Below, one piece after another: positions 32,105 through 41,177 of a stretch of 61,215 nucleotides of DNA. Source of the DNA: Gemmatimonadota bacterium (lineage in GTDB: Bacteria; Gemmatimonadota; Gemmatimonadetes; Gemmatimonadales; GWC2-71-9); contig JACQVB010000226.1 in NCBI GenBank assembly GCA_016209985.1, positions 1 through 61,215 of the forward strand, given 5' to 3'. Under the pieces are notes generated by a model that saw only the letters and a program-made list of their open reading frames with translations, did no database searches and was not told the DNA's origin. The stretch's first letter is position 1, and each line of letters begins with the position of its first letter. Position numbers and translations under genes: made by a program.

Positions 32105-33244
32105 GTGAAACACATCTACATCCACGTTCCCTTCTGCACTCGCCGCTGCAGCTACTGCGATTTCTCCATCGCGGTTCGCAAGAGCGTGCCGGCCAATCGC
32201 TATGTCGCGGCGATCACGGCGGAGCTCGAACACCACCGCACCGGTGGAACCTGGGAAGAAGCGCCGATGGAAACGCTCTATTTCGGTGGCGGAACACCCT
32301 CATTGTTACCCTCGGACCAGGTTGCGGCTCTCATCGGGCTTCTTGCACCCGGTGCCCGACGGCCGACGGCCGGTAGCTCCGTTCCGGAGATCACCCTCGA
32401 GGCAAATCCCGACGACGTGACCGCCGCTGCCGCCGCTGCGTGGGCTGCAGCTGGCGTGACCCGCATATCCCTGGGCGCCCAGTCATTTGATCCCCGGGTC
32501 CTGCAGTGGATGCACCGCACCCATGACGTCGCCGCGATATCGCGAGCGGCTCAGACCCTGCGCTCTGCCGGCATCCGGGAAATCTCCCTCGACCTCATTT
32601 TCGGTCTGCCGGAAGAGCTTGCTCCCGAGGTCCGGCGTGATCTGGAGGCCGCGCTTGAGTTGCAGCCGGATCACCTCTCGGTGTATGGCCTCTCGATCGA
32701 GTCGCGCACCCCCTTGGCGCGTTGGGTCTCCCGGGGAGCGACATCGGTGCCGTCCGATGAGCGCTACGCGCGGGAGTTCCTGCTGGCACATGAGGTCCTC
32801 ACCGCCGCGGGATTCGAGCACTACGAGGTTTCCAACTACGCTCGTCCAGGTCACCGCAGCCGCCATAACAGCATGTACTGGACGGGAAGTGAATTCGTGG
32901 GGTTGGGACCCGCCGCGCACTCCTACCGGCACGGGGAGCGAAGCTGGAACCTGCCGGCCTGGGCAGCTTACGAGCGAGCCCTTGCCGCCGGAGCCAATCC
33001 CACCGCTGACCGGGAACGCCTGACGGATGCTCAGCGAGCGGTCGAGCGCATCTATCTCGGTTTGCGTACGACCGAAGGCCTCGAGAAGCCCCACTGGCGG
33101 GTTGCGAACCCGCGGCTCGAGGGCCGGTGGAAAGACCAGGGCTGGGTGGTGGAGACTGCCGACCGGTACCGTCTCAGCGCCGAGGGCTGGCTTCGGCTCG
33201 ATGAGATCGCCTCGGTCTTGACCACCTCGGTCGATGGTGGCTAA
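32105..33244 (+). CDS. hemW: Radical SAM heme chaperone HemW
   Basis: HemN-like protein that carries heme rather than oxidising coproporphyrinogen. 379 residues: KHIYIHVPFCTRRCSYCDF gives the cluster Cys C11, C15, C18, then the glycine-rich YFGGGTPSLL, EANPDDVT, RISLGAQSFDPRVLQWMHRT and the HemW-type EISLDLIFGLPEE. The HemN-specific extra Cys after CxxxCxxC is absent (the line ends CDF, not CxxCxC), consistent with HemW. GTG 32105 starts the conserved block; a TTG at 32093 lies in repeat sequence. A small repeat-like bit (GACGGCCGACGGCC) is translated near residue 83. Confidence 0.92.
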   Translation: MKHIYIHVPFCTRRCSYCDFSIAVRKSVPANRYVAAITAELEHHRTGGTWEEAPMETLYFGGGTPSLLPSDQVAALIGLLAPGARRPTAGSSVPEITLEANPDDVTAAAAAAWAAAGVTRISLGAQSFDPRVLQWMHRTHDVAAISRAAQTLRSAGIREISLDLIFGLPEELAPEVRRDLEAALELQPDHLSVYGLSIESRTPLARWVSRGATSVPSDERYAREFLLAHEVLTAAGFEHYEVSNYARPGHRSRHNSMYWTGSEFVGLGPAAHSYRHGERSWNLPAWAAYERALAAGANPTADRERLTDAQRAVERIYLGLRTTEGLEKPHWRVANPRLEGRWKDQGWVVETADRYRLSAEGWLRLDEIASVLTTSVDGG

Positions 33245-33270
33245 ATTGCTGTCACACCGAGAGTTGGGGC

Positions 33271-34305
33271 ATGACAAACGTAGAACTTACTGAACGCGAA
33301 CGAAAGGTCCTGGAAGCGGTTATCGAGTCGTACGTCCTGACCGCAGAACCGGCAGGCTCCCGCACGATTGCCCGCCGTTTTCCCCTGGGCGTCTCTGCCG
33401 CGACGATCCGTAACACGATGAGCGACCTCGAGGAGCGCGGTTACCTCTACCATCCGCACACCTCGGCCGGTCGTATCCCTACGGATCGCGCCTATCGGGT
33501 CTATGTCGACGGCCTGGTGCCCACCCGGCCGCATCCCGAGGACGAGTCTGCCCTGCATCGGGAGCTTCGGGTCGAGAACACCCCGATCGAGGAAATCCTG
33601 CAGAAGGCGGCACAGGTCCTGGGCGTGCTGACGCATGAGCTCGGACTCGCGGTCGGGCCTTCGTTGGATCATGCGGTCCTCGAGCGTCTCGAGCTCATTC
33701 AGGTTTCCAGCGAGCGACTCCTGCTCGTGCTCGCGTTATCGGGCGGCCTGGCGCGTACGATCTTCGTGGAAGTCGCGAGTGTGCTCCCCCGCGAGGCGGT
33801 CGCCAGCGTCGGAGCCGTGCTGCACGACCGGCTGGCGGGTCTCTCCCTGCGCGAGATCCGAACTACATTGCGCGAGCGGCTGCGCGACAGTGGCGGCGCC
33901 CGGGGCGAGACCGAGCTGCTGAACATCTTCATTGAAGAGGCGGACCATCTGTTCGATCTGCCGGATGGCAGTGACAAGCCGGTGCTTCTCGGAAGCGCCG
34001 CGCTGCTCGCCGAGCAGCCGGAATTCAGCTCCAACGAGCAGATGCGAACTCTCCTCGAGCTCACCGAACGCCGCGATTTGTTGCGCGATGCCCTCCGCGC
34101 GCGTCGAGGTCCCGGGCTCACGGTGAGCATCGGCGGGGAGAACATGGATCCGCGGTTGAATGCGTTTACGATCGTGACGTCGAGCTACGTGTACGGTGCA
34201 GTGGCGGGCGTGATTGGCGTGATGGGTCCCACCCGCATGCCGTATCAGAAGATCGTTGCGCTGGTGGAGCATACCAGTCGCCTCATGGGCGACCTCCTGC
34301 GGTAG
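33271..34305 (+). CDS. hrcA: Heat-inducible transcription repressor HrcA
   Basis: Repressor of class I heat-shock genes that binds CIRCE. 344 residues: an N-terminal winged helix (LTERERKVLEAVIESYVLTA and VSAATIRNTMSDLEERGYL, followed by HPHTSAGRIPTDRAYRVYVD), a central GAF-like dimer domain, and the C-terminal GGENMDPRLNAFTIVTSSYV. Start ATG 33271. dnaJ follows after 18 bases. The usual partners grpE and dnaK are not between or beside them. I found no CIRCE (TTAGCACTC-N9-GAGTGCTAA) within the window, so its own gene is not visibly autoregulated here. Confidence 0.95.
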   Translation: MTNVELTERERKVLEAVIESYVLTAEPAGSRTIARRFPLGVSAATIRNTMSDLEERGYLYHPHTSAGRIPTDRAYRVYVDGLVPTRPHPEDESALHRELRVENTPIEEILQKAAQVLGVLTHELGLAVGPSLDHAVLERLELIQVSSERLLLVLALSGGLARTIFVEVASVLPREAVASVGAVLHDRLAGLSLREIRTTLRERLRDSGGARGETELLNIFIEEADHLFDLPDGSDKPVLLGSAALLAEQPEFSSNEQMRTLLELTERRDLLRDALRARRGPGLTVSIGGENMDPRLNAFTIVTSSYVYGAVAGVIGVMGPTRMPYQKIVALVEHTSRLMGDLLR

Positions 34306-34323
34306 CGGCGACGCCGCACCCAT

Positions 34324-35466
34324 ATGGCGCGCGACTTCTACGACGTCCTCGGCGTCCCCCGCGACGCGACGGAAGGCGACCTCAAGAAAGCCTACCGCAA
34401 GCTGGCTATGCAGTACCACCCCGACCGCAACAACGGTGACCGGACCGCGGAAGAGCGCTTCAAGGAAGTCACCGAGGCTTACGAGGTGCTGCGCGATGCC
34501 GACAAGCGGGCCCGCTACGACCGCTACGGCACCGCCGGGTTGAGTGGCCCGTCGGCCGGTTGGCACCACTTCGATCTTTCCGAAGCGTTGTCGGTGTTCA
34601 TGCGCGACTTCGGCGGCATGGGTGGCTTCGACGGGATCTTCGGAGGCGGGGAGCGGGCCCGGCGGGCGCGGCAGCGGGGGCAAGACGTGCAGATCGTTCT
34701 GCGACTCACCTTGGCGGAGGTGGCGAAGGGCGTAACCCGCAAGGTCAAGCTCAAGACGATCGACACCTGCCAGCGCTGCAAGGGTCGCGGCACCGCCGAT
34801 GGCAGCACCCCCGAGCGCTGCGGCACGTGCGGCGGGTCGGGCGAAGTGCGCCGGGCCACCCAGTCGTTCTTCGGCCAGTTCGTCTCCGTCGTGCCTTGTC
34901 CCGGTTGTGGCGGAGAAGGAACCGTCATCCGGAAACCGTGCCCAGACTGCCGCGGTGAGGGGCGGGTAAGGGTCGACAAGACGGTGGAGGTCGAAGTCCC
35001 GGGGGGCATTTCCTCCAACAATTATCTAACGCTCCGCGGCCAGGGCGCCGTTGGGCCGCGTGGGGGGCCCCGGGGCGACCTGTTGGTGGGCATCGAGGTG
35101 GAGGACGATCCCCGCTTCGAGCGTAGCGGCGACGACGTCATTTACGAGCTGCTGATTTCTTTCAGCCAGGCCGCGTTGGGCGGCGCATTTGCGGTGCCGA
35201 CGCCCGAAGGGGAAGCGGCCGAGGTCCAGGTGCGCGCGGGAATGCAGTCGGGAAGCGTCATTACGTTGCGCGGGAAGGGACTTCCCAGCGTGAGCCATGG
35301 CCGCCGGGGCGACTTGCATGTGCGCCTGCATGTCTGGACTCCCACCGAGCTCTCGCCCGAACAGGAAGAGCTGTTCCGCCGGCTGGCGTCCCTGGAAGGC
35401 AAGCCGCCCCAGACCGACGGCAGCGCGCGCCGGCTGTGGGATCGCATGAAGGAAGCCTTGGGGTGA
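34324..35466 (+). CDS. dnaJ: Chaperone protein DnaJ
   Basis: Hsp40 co-chaperone of DnaK. 380 residues: J domain 1-70 with HPD at 32-34, a Gly/Phe-rich linker (FGGMGGFDGIFGGGE), four zinc-binding CxxCxGxG repeats (CQRCKGRG, CGTCGGSG, CPGCGGEG, CPDCRGEG), then the C-terminal substrate domains (YLTLRGQGAVGPRGGPRGDL, VITLRGKGLPSVSHGRRGDL). The zinc region is complete, so this is a canonical type I DnaJ, not CbpA. Start ATG 34324, with weak GGCGACG in the short gap from hrcA. The stop overlaps the HIT gene start by one base (TGATG). Confidence 0.96.
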   Translation: MARDFYDVLGVPRDATEGDLKKAYRKLAMQYHPDRNNGDRTAEERFKEVTEAYEVLRDADKRARYDRYGTAGLSGPSAGWHHFDLSEALSVFMRDFGGMGGFDGIFGGGERARRARQRGQDVQIVLRLTLAEVAKGVTRKVKLKTIDTCQRCKGRGTADGSTPERCGTCGGSGEVRRATQSFFGQFVSVVPCPGCGGEGTVIRKPCPDCRGEGRVRVDKTVEVEVPGGISSNNYLTLRGQGAVGPRGGPRGDLLVGIEVEDDPRFERSGDDVIYELLISFSQAALGGAFAVPTPEGEAAEVQVRAGMQSGSVITLRGKGLPSVSHGRRGDLHVRLHVWTPTELSPEQEELFRRLASLEGKPPQTDGSARRLWDRMKEALG

Positions 35467-35804
35467 TGACCGGCTGCCTGTTCTGCCGCATCGCCGGGGG
35501 GGAGATTCCTTCCACGGTCGTCCAGCAGGACGACCGTTTCTATGCGTTCCGCGACATCGATCCCAAGGCCCCGGTCCACGTCCTGGCCATTCCCCGGGAA
35601 CACATCGCCTCGCTCAACGATGTGCGTGGCGTGGACCAGGTCGGCGGCCTGTTGTTGTTCGCCCGCGACGTCGCCCGGTCCCTCGGGCTCTCGGAGCGCG
35701 GCTATCGCGTGGTCTTGAACACCAACGCGGACGGCGGGCAGACCGTTTTCCACTTGCATGTCCACGTTCTTGGTGGCAGGGCCATGCAATGGCCGCCGGG
35801 GTAG
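35466..35804 (+). CDS. HIT family protein (HINT-like nucleotide hydrolase)
   Basis: 112-residue histidine-triad protein, likely hydrolysing purine nucleoside phosphoramidates. CLFCRIAGGEIPS is the HINT N-terminus, followed by FRDIDPKAPVHVLAIPREHI and the triad line QTVFHLHVHVLGGR with H96, H98 and H100. Two N-terminal Cys in CLFC recall zinc-binding HINTs. ATG 35466 is coupled to dnaJ. This hrcA-dnaJ-HIT order is common in several phyla. Confidence 0.93.
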   Translation: MTGCLFCRIAGGEIPSTVVQQDDRFYAFRDIDPKAPVHVLAIPREHIASLNDVRGVDQVGGLLLFARDVARSLGLSERGYRVVLNTNADGGQTVFHLHVHVLGGRAMQWPPG

Positions 35805-35865
35805 CGCCTCTACCAGCAAGATTGTTCGCGACCTAGCTTCCGGGACCCCCAGGAGGCTGTCGCAC

Positions 35866-36819
35866 ATGAGCGTGTCCGTGGCGTCCCTTCTGCCCGGTTA
35901 TTCGGAACACGAAGACATCGAGCAAGCGGCAATACGGGCTGTCGCGTACGCCGACATTTTCGACTATCCCCTGAGCGGCGTCGAAGTCCATCATTACCTC
36001 CACGGCGTTCCCTCGACCCCTGAAGCCACGGCCGTGGCGCTGCGCCAGTGCGCCGCTCTGGGCGGGCCGTTGGGGGAGCGAGACGGCTTTTACACCTTGC
36101 CCGGTCGCGAAGGGTTGGTGGAGCTGCGCCGCGATCGCCTCACCAGCGCCCAAAGGCGTTGGCCGACGGCGATCAGGTGGGGCAGGGTACTGGGTGGTGT
36201 GCCGTTTGTGCGCATGGTCGCCGTCACCGGATCGCTGGCCTGGGATAATGTCGATAAGGCTGCCGATATCGACTACCTCATCGTCACCGAGCCGGGTCGC
36301 CTGTGGCTCTGCCGCTGGATGGTGACGCTGGTCACGCGCGCGGCCCGTGCGATCGGCATCCCCCTGTGCCCTAACTATCTCATCTCCACCCGTGCGCTCT
36401 CGCTGTCCGACCGCAACATCTACACGGCCCACGAGCTGGTGCGCATGACGCCCATTGTCGGCTTCGGCACTTATCGTCGCCTGCGCAAGCTCAACGCCTG
36501 GTGCTATGATTTCCTGCCGAATGCGCCGGGTCCATCCCTGGTGCCGAGTCGCCGGAAGGAAACGATGCGGGGATGGTGGGACCGGGTGCTCACGCGCCTG
36601 GCGCGACTGAGTGAGGATGCGTTCCGTTCGGAGGCCGGCGCGTTGCTGGAGTGCTGGGAAATGCGCTATCGCATCCGGAAGCGGTTGCGACAGAGTATCG
36701 ACCAGGGCGATTCGGCATACGGTGTCGATCGGTTCAAGTGTCACACCGCAGGGTATCAGCGGCGGATTCTCACGATCTTCGCCCAGCGTCTGCGAAGCCT
36801 GGGAGCACGCGCGCGGTGA
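35866..36819 (+). CDS. Nucleotidyltransferase-fold protein, first gene of an uncharacterised cassette
   Basis: 317 residues. The N-terminal part (RAVAYADIFDYPLSGVEVHH) is a winged-helix-like segment. The centre holds a minimal nucleotidyltransferase motif: VAVTGSLAWDNVDKAADIDY with G122-S123 and D134/D136. Such proteins (PF14907/NTP_transf-like) transfer nucleotides or bind them in poorly known pathways. A well-spaced AGGAGG Shine-Dalgarno (35850-35856) sits 9 bases before ATG 35866, the strongest RBS in the window, marking the start of a new operon. The stop overlaps the radical SAM gene (GTGA). Substrate unknown. Confidence 0.75.
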   Translation: MSVSVASLLPGYSEHEDIEQAAIRAVAYADIFDYPLSGVEVHHYLHGVPSTPEATAVALRQCAALGGPLGERDGFYTLPGREGLVELRRDRLTSAQRRWPTAIRWGRVLGGVPFVRMVAVTGSLAWDNVDKAADIDYLIVTEPGRLWLCRWMVTLVTRAARAIGIPLCPNYLISTRALSLSDRNIYTAHELVRMTPIVGFGTYRRLRKLNAWCYDFLPNAPGPSLVPSRRKETMRGWWDRVLTRLARLSEDAFRSEAGALLECWEMRYRIRKRLRQSIDQGDSAYGVDRFKCHTAGYQRRILTIFAQRLRSLGARAR

Positions 36820-38369
36820 GCGACGTCCTGTTGGGTCAGTCGTACTACCTGCGTTTCGACCCCAAGCTGTGGCAGGCGATGCAGCCCTACCCTCCGCTGG
36901 GCACGATGTACGCCGCTAGCTACCTGCGCCACCGGGGCTATGATGTCGCCCTCTACGATGCGATGCTCGCCGATTCCGTGGAGCAATGGGACGAAGCGCT
37001 GGCGCGCCACCGCCCCCGCTTCGCCGTCCTGTACGAAGACAATTTCAACTATCTGTCCAAGATGTGCCTGCTGCGCATGCGCCAGGCGGCGTTCACCATG
37101 ATCGAATCGGCCCGGCGGGTCGGCTGTACCGTAATCGTGGGTGGCGCCGATCCCACCGATCAAGCAGAGCTTTATTTGTCCCGCGGTGCCCATTTTGTTC
37201 TCCTCGGCGAGGGCGAGGAGACGCTCGCGGACCTGCTCGATCAGTTGGCGGGAGGTCGGCGGGACGCGGCCCAGGCGGTCCCCGGGCTTTCGTGGGCGGG
37301 GACCAATGGAATTCGCTCGAGCGGCCTCCGCGATCCGATCAGGGACCTGGACGCCCTGCCGTTTCCCGCGTGGGACCTGATCGACGTTAATCGCTACCGT
37401 GCCGCGTGGCTCGGACGGCACGGCTATTTCTCGTTGAACATGGTCACGACGCGAGGATGCCCCTACCACTGCAACTGGTGCGCCAATCCGATCTGGGGCC
37501 AGCGCTATAGCGTGCGGAGCCCGGCGAACGTCGTGGCGGAACTGAAATTCTTGAAGGAAACGTACCGGCCTGACCATATCTGGTTCATGGATGACATCAT
37601 GGGCCTGAAGCCGGGTTGGCTCTCGCAGTTCGCGGACCTGGTCGCGGCCCACCAGGTGCCGGTACCGTTCAAGAGTCTCAGCCGCGCCGATCTGCTGTTG
37701 CGGGATGGCGCGATTGACGCATTGCGGCGCGCGGGCTGCCGTACGGTCTGGATCGGCGCGGAGTCGGGCTCGCAGGCGGTTCTGGACGCGATGGAGAAGG
37801 GCACCAGGGTCGAGCAGATTCGCGCCGCGGCCGCCCGGTTGCGGGGCGCGGGCGTCGAGCCGGCGTTCTTTCTGCAATTCGGCTATCCGGGAGAGAGCTG
37901 GGGCGACATCCGAAAGACATTCCGGCTGGTCTGGGACTGCATGCCTGACGACATCGGGGTATCGGTGTCCTATCCCCTGCCGGGTACCAAATTCCATCAA
38001 CGGGTGTCTCATGAGCTGGGCCAGAAGCACAATTGGCAGGACTCCGACGATCTGGCCATGCTCTACCGGGGCCCGTTCTCCACGTCGTTTTATCGCACTC
38101 TCCACCTCGCGCTGCATCGAGAGTATCGTCTGCGTCGCGCCTGGCTCGGTCTCACGCGCGCGCTCTCCAGCCCGCGAACGATGCGGCCAGGCCACCTGCG
38201 CGCGCTGGCGGCAACGACCTTGCGGGCCTTCACCCTTCCACTGTTGTGGTTGCGGCTCTGGTGGTTGCGCTCCCGGCGCCAGGCAGGCGTGGGACCGCTG
38301 CGTCCCGCGCTCTCACCCACCGAGGCGGCCCGGCCGACCCGCGAGGATCCGCCGGTGGTGGCGGCCTGA
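36816..38369 (+). CDS. Radical SAM protein with N-terminal cobalamin-binding-like domain
   Basis: 517 residues. N-terminal residues 1-185 form a Rossmann-like B12-binding-type domain (PPLGTMYAASYLRHRGYDVA, VIVGGADPTDQAELYLSRGA, VLLGEGEETL), without the DxHxxG base-off motif. The radical SAM core follows with TTRGCPYHCNWCANPIWG (C215, C219, C222) and downstream WIGAESGSQAVLDAMEKGTR and FLQFGYPGESWGDIRKTF. This is the class that includes HpnJ/HpnP and lipid- or glycan-modifying enzymes. A basic, aromatic C-terminus (LRLWWLRSRRQ) could contact membrane. GTG 36816; the 3' end overlaps the methyltransferase start. Confidence 0.85.
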   Translation: MSDVLLGQSYYLRFDPKLWQAMQPYPPLGTMYAASYLRHRGYDVALYDAMLADSVEQWDEALARHRPRFAVLYEDNFNYLSKMCLLRMRQAAFTMIESARRVGCTVIVGGADPTDQAELYLSRGAHFVLLGEGEETLADLLDQLAGGRRDAAQAVPGLSWAGTNGIRSSGLRDPIRDLDALPFPAWDLIDVNRYRAAWLGRHGYFSLNMVTTRGCPYHCNWCANPIWGQRYSVRSPANVVAELKFLKETYRPDHIWFMDDIMGLKPGWLSQFADLVAAHQVPVPFKSLSRADLLLRDGAIDALRRAGCRTVWIGAESGSQAVLDAMEKGTRVEQIRAAAARLRGAGVEPAFFLQFGYPGESWGDIRKTFRLVWDCMPDDIGVSVSYPLPGTKFHQRVSHELGQKHNWQDSDDLAMLYRGPFSTSFYRTLHLALHREYRLRRAWLGLTRALSSPRTMRPGHLRALAATTLRAFTLPLLWLRLWWLRSRRQAGVGPLRPALSPTEAARPTREDPPVVAA

Positions 38370-39211
38370 TGAGAGCCGAAGAAATCACCACTGGTCGGGA
38401 AGGGTCCGCGGAGCATTGGCGTCTCGTCGCCGATGGGTTTTCCCAGAAGGCGCTGGAATACGAGGCGTTTTGGACCGACCATCCGAACTTCACGCGCATG
38501 CGCGAGCGGGTTCAGGCCCACTTCGACGGGCTGCTCGCCCCCGCATCGAGAATTCTGGAGCTGAACGCTGGCACGGGCATTGACGCACTGCGTCTCGCCC
38601 GCCGAGGGCACCGGGTTCATGCCACCGACCTCGCCCCGGGCATGATCGCCGCGATTGAAGCAAAGATGCGCACCGCCGGTCTCGGGGACCGACTTAGCGT
38701 CCAGCGCTGCTCCTACCTGGACCTCGAACTGGTGTCGGTCGGACCATTCGATGCGGTGTTCTCGAACTTCGGCGGACTCAACTGCGTCGAGGATCTTGGC
38801 CGGGTGACTCGGCTGCTCAAGAAGCTTCTGGTGCCGGGAGGCCTGGTAACGTGGGTGATCATGCCTCCAATCTGTCCCTGGGAATGGCTTGCCCTGCGGC
38901 GGGGCGATTGGGGCACGGCGGTCCGCCGGCTGCGGCCGGGTGGTGTGATCGCGCACGTTGGTGGCGCACACTTCCGCACCTATTACTTCACTCCTCGCCA
39001 GGTCATCGGGTCCTTCGGCTCGGAGTTTCGGCCCATCAAGCTCGAGGGGCTTTCGTTGTTTGCCCCGCCCGGCGACCGCAAGGAGTTTGCCCACCGGCAC
39101 CCGCATTGGTACCGGACGTTGGTGCGCTTGGACGACTGGCTCTGCACCCTGCCTCCATTTCGGAATTGGGGAGATTTCTTCATCCTCAGCCTGCGCTATC
39201 GGCGGACTTGA
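38369..39211 (+). CDS. Class I SAM-dependent methyltransferase
   Basis: 280 residues. Motif I is RILELNAGTGIDALRLARRG, with ELNAGTG in place of ELGCGTG, followed by VHATDLAPGMIAAIEAKM, PFDAVFSNFGGLNCVEDLGR and LVPGGLVTWVIMPPICPWEW. The C-terminal region has a long insert with aromatic residues (HFRTYYFTPRQVIGSF), as in enzymes for bulky lipid or glycan acceptors. ATG 38369 overlaps the radical SAM stop (TGATG). Its place in a tightly coupled cassette suggests it methylates the same unknown product. Confidence 0.82.
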   Translation: MRAEEITTGREGSAEHWRLVADGFSQKALEYEAFWTDHPNFTRMRERVQAHFDGLLAPASRILELNAGTGIDALRLARRGHRVHATDLAPGMIAAIEAKMRTAGLGDRLSVQRCSYLDLELVSVGPFDAVFSNFGGLNCVEDLGRVTRLLKKLLVPGGLVTWVIMPPICPWEWLALRRGDWGTAVRRLRPGGVIAHVGGAHFRTYYFTPRQVIGSFGSEFRPIKLEGLSLFAPPGDRKEFAHRHPHWYRTLVRLDDWLCTLPPFRNWGDFFILSLRYRRT

Positions 39212-40014
39212 GCAGTGCGGCCTCCGGGTCGTATGGCGCGACGGGCCCTGTGAACGACGACGAGCTGCTGCACGCCCGAGACGTGCTCACGCACCGCTGG
39301 ACCGGCGGAGCTGGTCCTCGCGGCGAGCCACCGCAGGGCGTGATCCTGTGCCACCAGGCAGGCATGCTGGGATCTGCGTTGGCTCGATGGCGCACCCGGC
39401 GAGTAGGGGGGTTCGAGGCCGATCTCCGGATGCTGCGGCGCACCGGCGGGCGCATTGCAGTTGCTACTCGCTTCGGGGTCGGTGGACCGGCGGCGGTCGC
39501 GCTCCTCGAGGAGCTGGTGGCTTTTGGCGTGCCGCGCTTCATCTCGATCGGAATGGCCGGTGGGCTGCGCGAGCGATCGCGGGCCGGTGATCTGATTGTG
39601 GCGAAATCGGCGCTCCGCGCCGATGGCACGTCGGCCCATTATCTGCCGGCAGGAAGGGCGGCAGAGCCATCGGCCGGAGTTACCCGCCAGTTGGCCAGCG
39701 CTCTCGAGCGCCGTGGCCACCCCTACCTGGCCGCTCCGGTCTGCACCACCGACGCCCCGTACCGGACCACCCGGGCGGCGGTGGAGCACTGGACCCGTGC
39801 CGGAGGAGTGGCGGTCGAGATGGAGGCCGCCGGGCTCTTCGCCGCGGGTCAGCTACGCGGTGTAGAAGTGGCTGCGGCATGCTGTGTCGCCGACGGCCTG
39901 TCGCAGGCTGGATGGCGTTTGGACTTCAACCACGCCGCTGTCGCTGCGGGAATGCGTTGTCTGCTCGCTGCCGCGATCGAGGCGCTGGATCAGCCGCGAA
40001 ACACCGTAGCGTGA
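39208..40014 (+). CDS. Nucleoside phosphorylase superfamily protein (PNP/MTAN/HpnG-like)
   Basis: 268 residues with the purine/uridine phosphorylase landmarks: RFISIGMAGGLRERSRAGDL (phosphate or ribose pocket), AKSALRADGTSAHYLP, VCTTDAPYRTTRAAVEHWTR and GGVAVEMEAAGLFAAGQLRG (the VEMEA ribose-binding Glu), then CCVADGLS. It would cleave an N-glycosidic bond of a nucleoside, or of a nucleosidyl-lipid as HpnG does with adenosylhopane. Start TTG 39208 sits in TTGA with the methyltransferase stop; GTG 39250 is an alternative. No squalene-hopene cyclase or hpnH is in the window, so a hopanoid role is only an analogy. Confidence 0.8.
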   Translation: MSSAASGSYGATGPVNDDELLHARDVLTHRWTGGAGPRGEPPQGVILCHQAGMLGSALARWRTRRVGGFEADLRMLRRTGGRIAVATRFGVGGPAAVALLEELVAFGVPRFISIGMAGGLRERSRAGDLIVAKSALRADGTSAHYLPAGRAAEPSAGVTRQLASALERRGHPYLAAPVCTTDAPYRTTRAAVEHWTRAGGVAVEMEAAGLFAAGQLRGVEVAAACCVADGLSQAGWRLDFNHAAVAAGMRCLLAAAIEALDQPRNTVA

Positions 40015-41177
40015 ATCCCGCCATTGTGGTTCTCGCGTACAACCGGCCGGCGCCGCTCCAACGTCTGCTCGATTCCATCGCCAGAGGACTGTATCCGCCC
40101 GGAAGCCAGGTGCCGCTGGTCCTGTCTATCGATTCAGGCGGGAATCCAGAAGTGTTGCGCATCGCCCGGCGGTTCCAGTGGCCGCACGGCGAGAAGAACA
40201 TCGTTGTGGCGCAGGCGCATCTTGGTCTGGTCGAACACTTTCACCGAGCCGGAGACCTGACCAGCGAATTCGGCTCGGTCGTGCTGCTGGAGGACGATGT
40301 GGTCGTCTCCCCGGCGTTCTACCAGTATGCATCCGGAGCGTTGGCGTTTTATGCCGATGATGACCGTATCGCCGGCGTGTCGCTCTATGCGCTCTGGTTC
40401 AACGGGTACAACCACCTCCCATTTGTGCCGCTTCTCGACGTCTCGGATATCTTCTTCCTGCAGATTCCGTACACCCAGGGCCAGGCCTTTACCTCGGGAC
40501 AGTGGGCGCGTTACCTCGCGTGGCGAGCCGCGAACGACCCGAAACCGGCGCGGGGCGATCCGCTTCACCCACTCCTTTTTCAGTTCGGGCCCGAAGAGTG
40601 GTTTCCCGAGCGGGTGAAATTCCTGGGGACGACCGCCCGGTACTTCGTCTATCCCCGAGAATCCCTCAGCACTGGATTTGGAGATCCCGGCACCCATTTC
40701 GCGCACGGCAGTCGCTGGTTCCAGGTTCCGGTTCAGGCGTTCAAAATGCAGCATCGGTTCATCCCCCTCGATGAGTCCCCGGCGGTCTACGACACGTTCT
40801 TTGAAATCCTGCCGGATCGCCTGCGCCGCCTGGCGCCCAGCTTGCCCGAGGCCGGTTTTGACGTCGACCTGTACGCGAGCAAGCCGCCAGGCGCTCTGCG
40901 ACAGGATCTCGTGCTGTCGTCGCGTCGCTCCCGCGCTCCACTGGGGAGCTGGGGACGGGTGATGTGGCCGCAGGAGGCCAACGTCGCTCAGGAGGTGCCG
41001 GGCGACGATATTGCGCTGTCGCCGCGCGCGGACCTCCGGTGGAGCCGGTGGGAGGAGCTGCGACTGCAGAAGGCCTTGCACGACTACTTCACCCGCGGGC
41101 GCGGGCTCCCTCGGCGATTCCGGCTCTTCTCCGGCATGGTGGACCTGTGGTCGAAGATCGGGTCCCCGGGCAGATGA
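40011..41177 (+). CDS. GT-A glycosyltransferase (GNT-I/family 13-like)
   Basis: 388 residues. PAIVVLAYNRPAPLQRLLDS opens the nucleotide-sugar fold, and VVLLEDDVVVSPAFYQYAS holds the metal-binding EDD motif of GNT-I-like enzymes. YALWFNGYNHLPF and FTSGQWARYLAWR (the SGQW region shared with protein O-mannose/GlcNAc-transferase relatives) follow, and FGPEEWFPERVKFLGTTARY precedes a long basic C-terminus. Transfer of GlcNAc or a similar sugar is likely. GTG 40011 couples to the phosphorylase (GTGA). Single GT-A enzyme of the cassette, unlike the GT-B set of the polysaccharide operon. Confidence 0.8.
   Translation: MNPAIVVLAYNRPAPLQRLLDSIARGLYPPGSQVPLVLSIDSGGNPEVLRIARRFQWPHGEKNIVVAQAHLGLVEHFHRAGDLTSEFGSVVLLEDDVVVSPAFYQYASGALAFYADDDRIAGVSLYALWFNGYNHLPFVPLLDVSDIFFLQIPYTQGQAFTSGQWARYLAWRAANDPKPARGDPLHPLLFQFGPEEWFPERVKFLGTTARYFVYPRESLSTGFGDPGTHFAHGSRWFQVPVQAFKMQHRFIPLDESPAVYDTFFEILPDRLRRLAPSLPEAGFDVDLYASKPPGALRQDLVLSSRRSRAPLGSWGRVMWPQEANVAQEVPGDDIALSPRADLRWSRWEELRLQKALHDYFTRGRGLPRRFRLFSGMVDLWSKIGSPGR

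Noticed and set aside
33245..33270. CIRCE operator upstream of hrcA
   Set aside because: No TTAGCACTC...GAGTGCTAA-like dyad; GAGAGTTGG is not a match.
36816..40014. Hopanoid biosynthesis locus
   Set aside because: Radical SAM and nucleoside phosphorylase recall HpnH/HpnG, but cyclase, hpnC/D/E and hpnH signatures are missing, and the other genes (sulfotransferase, GT-A) do not fit.
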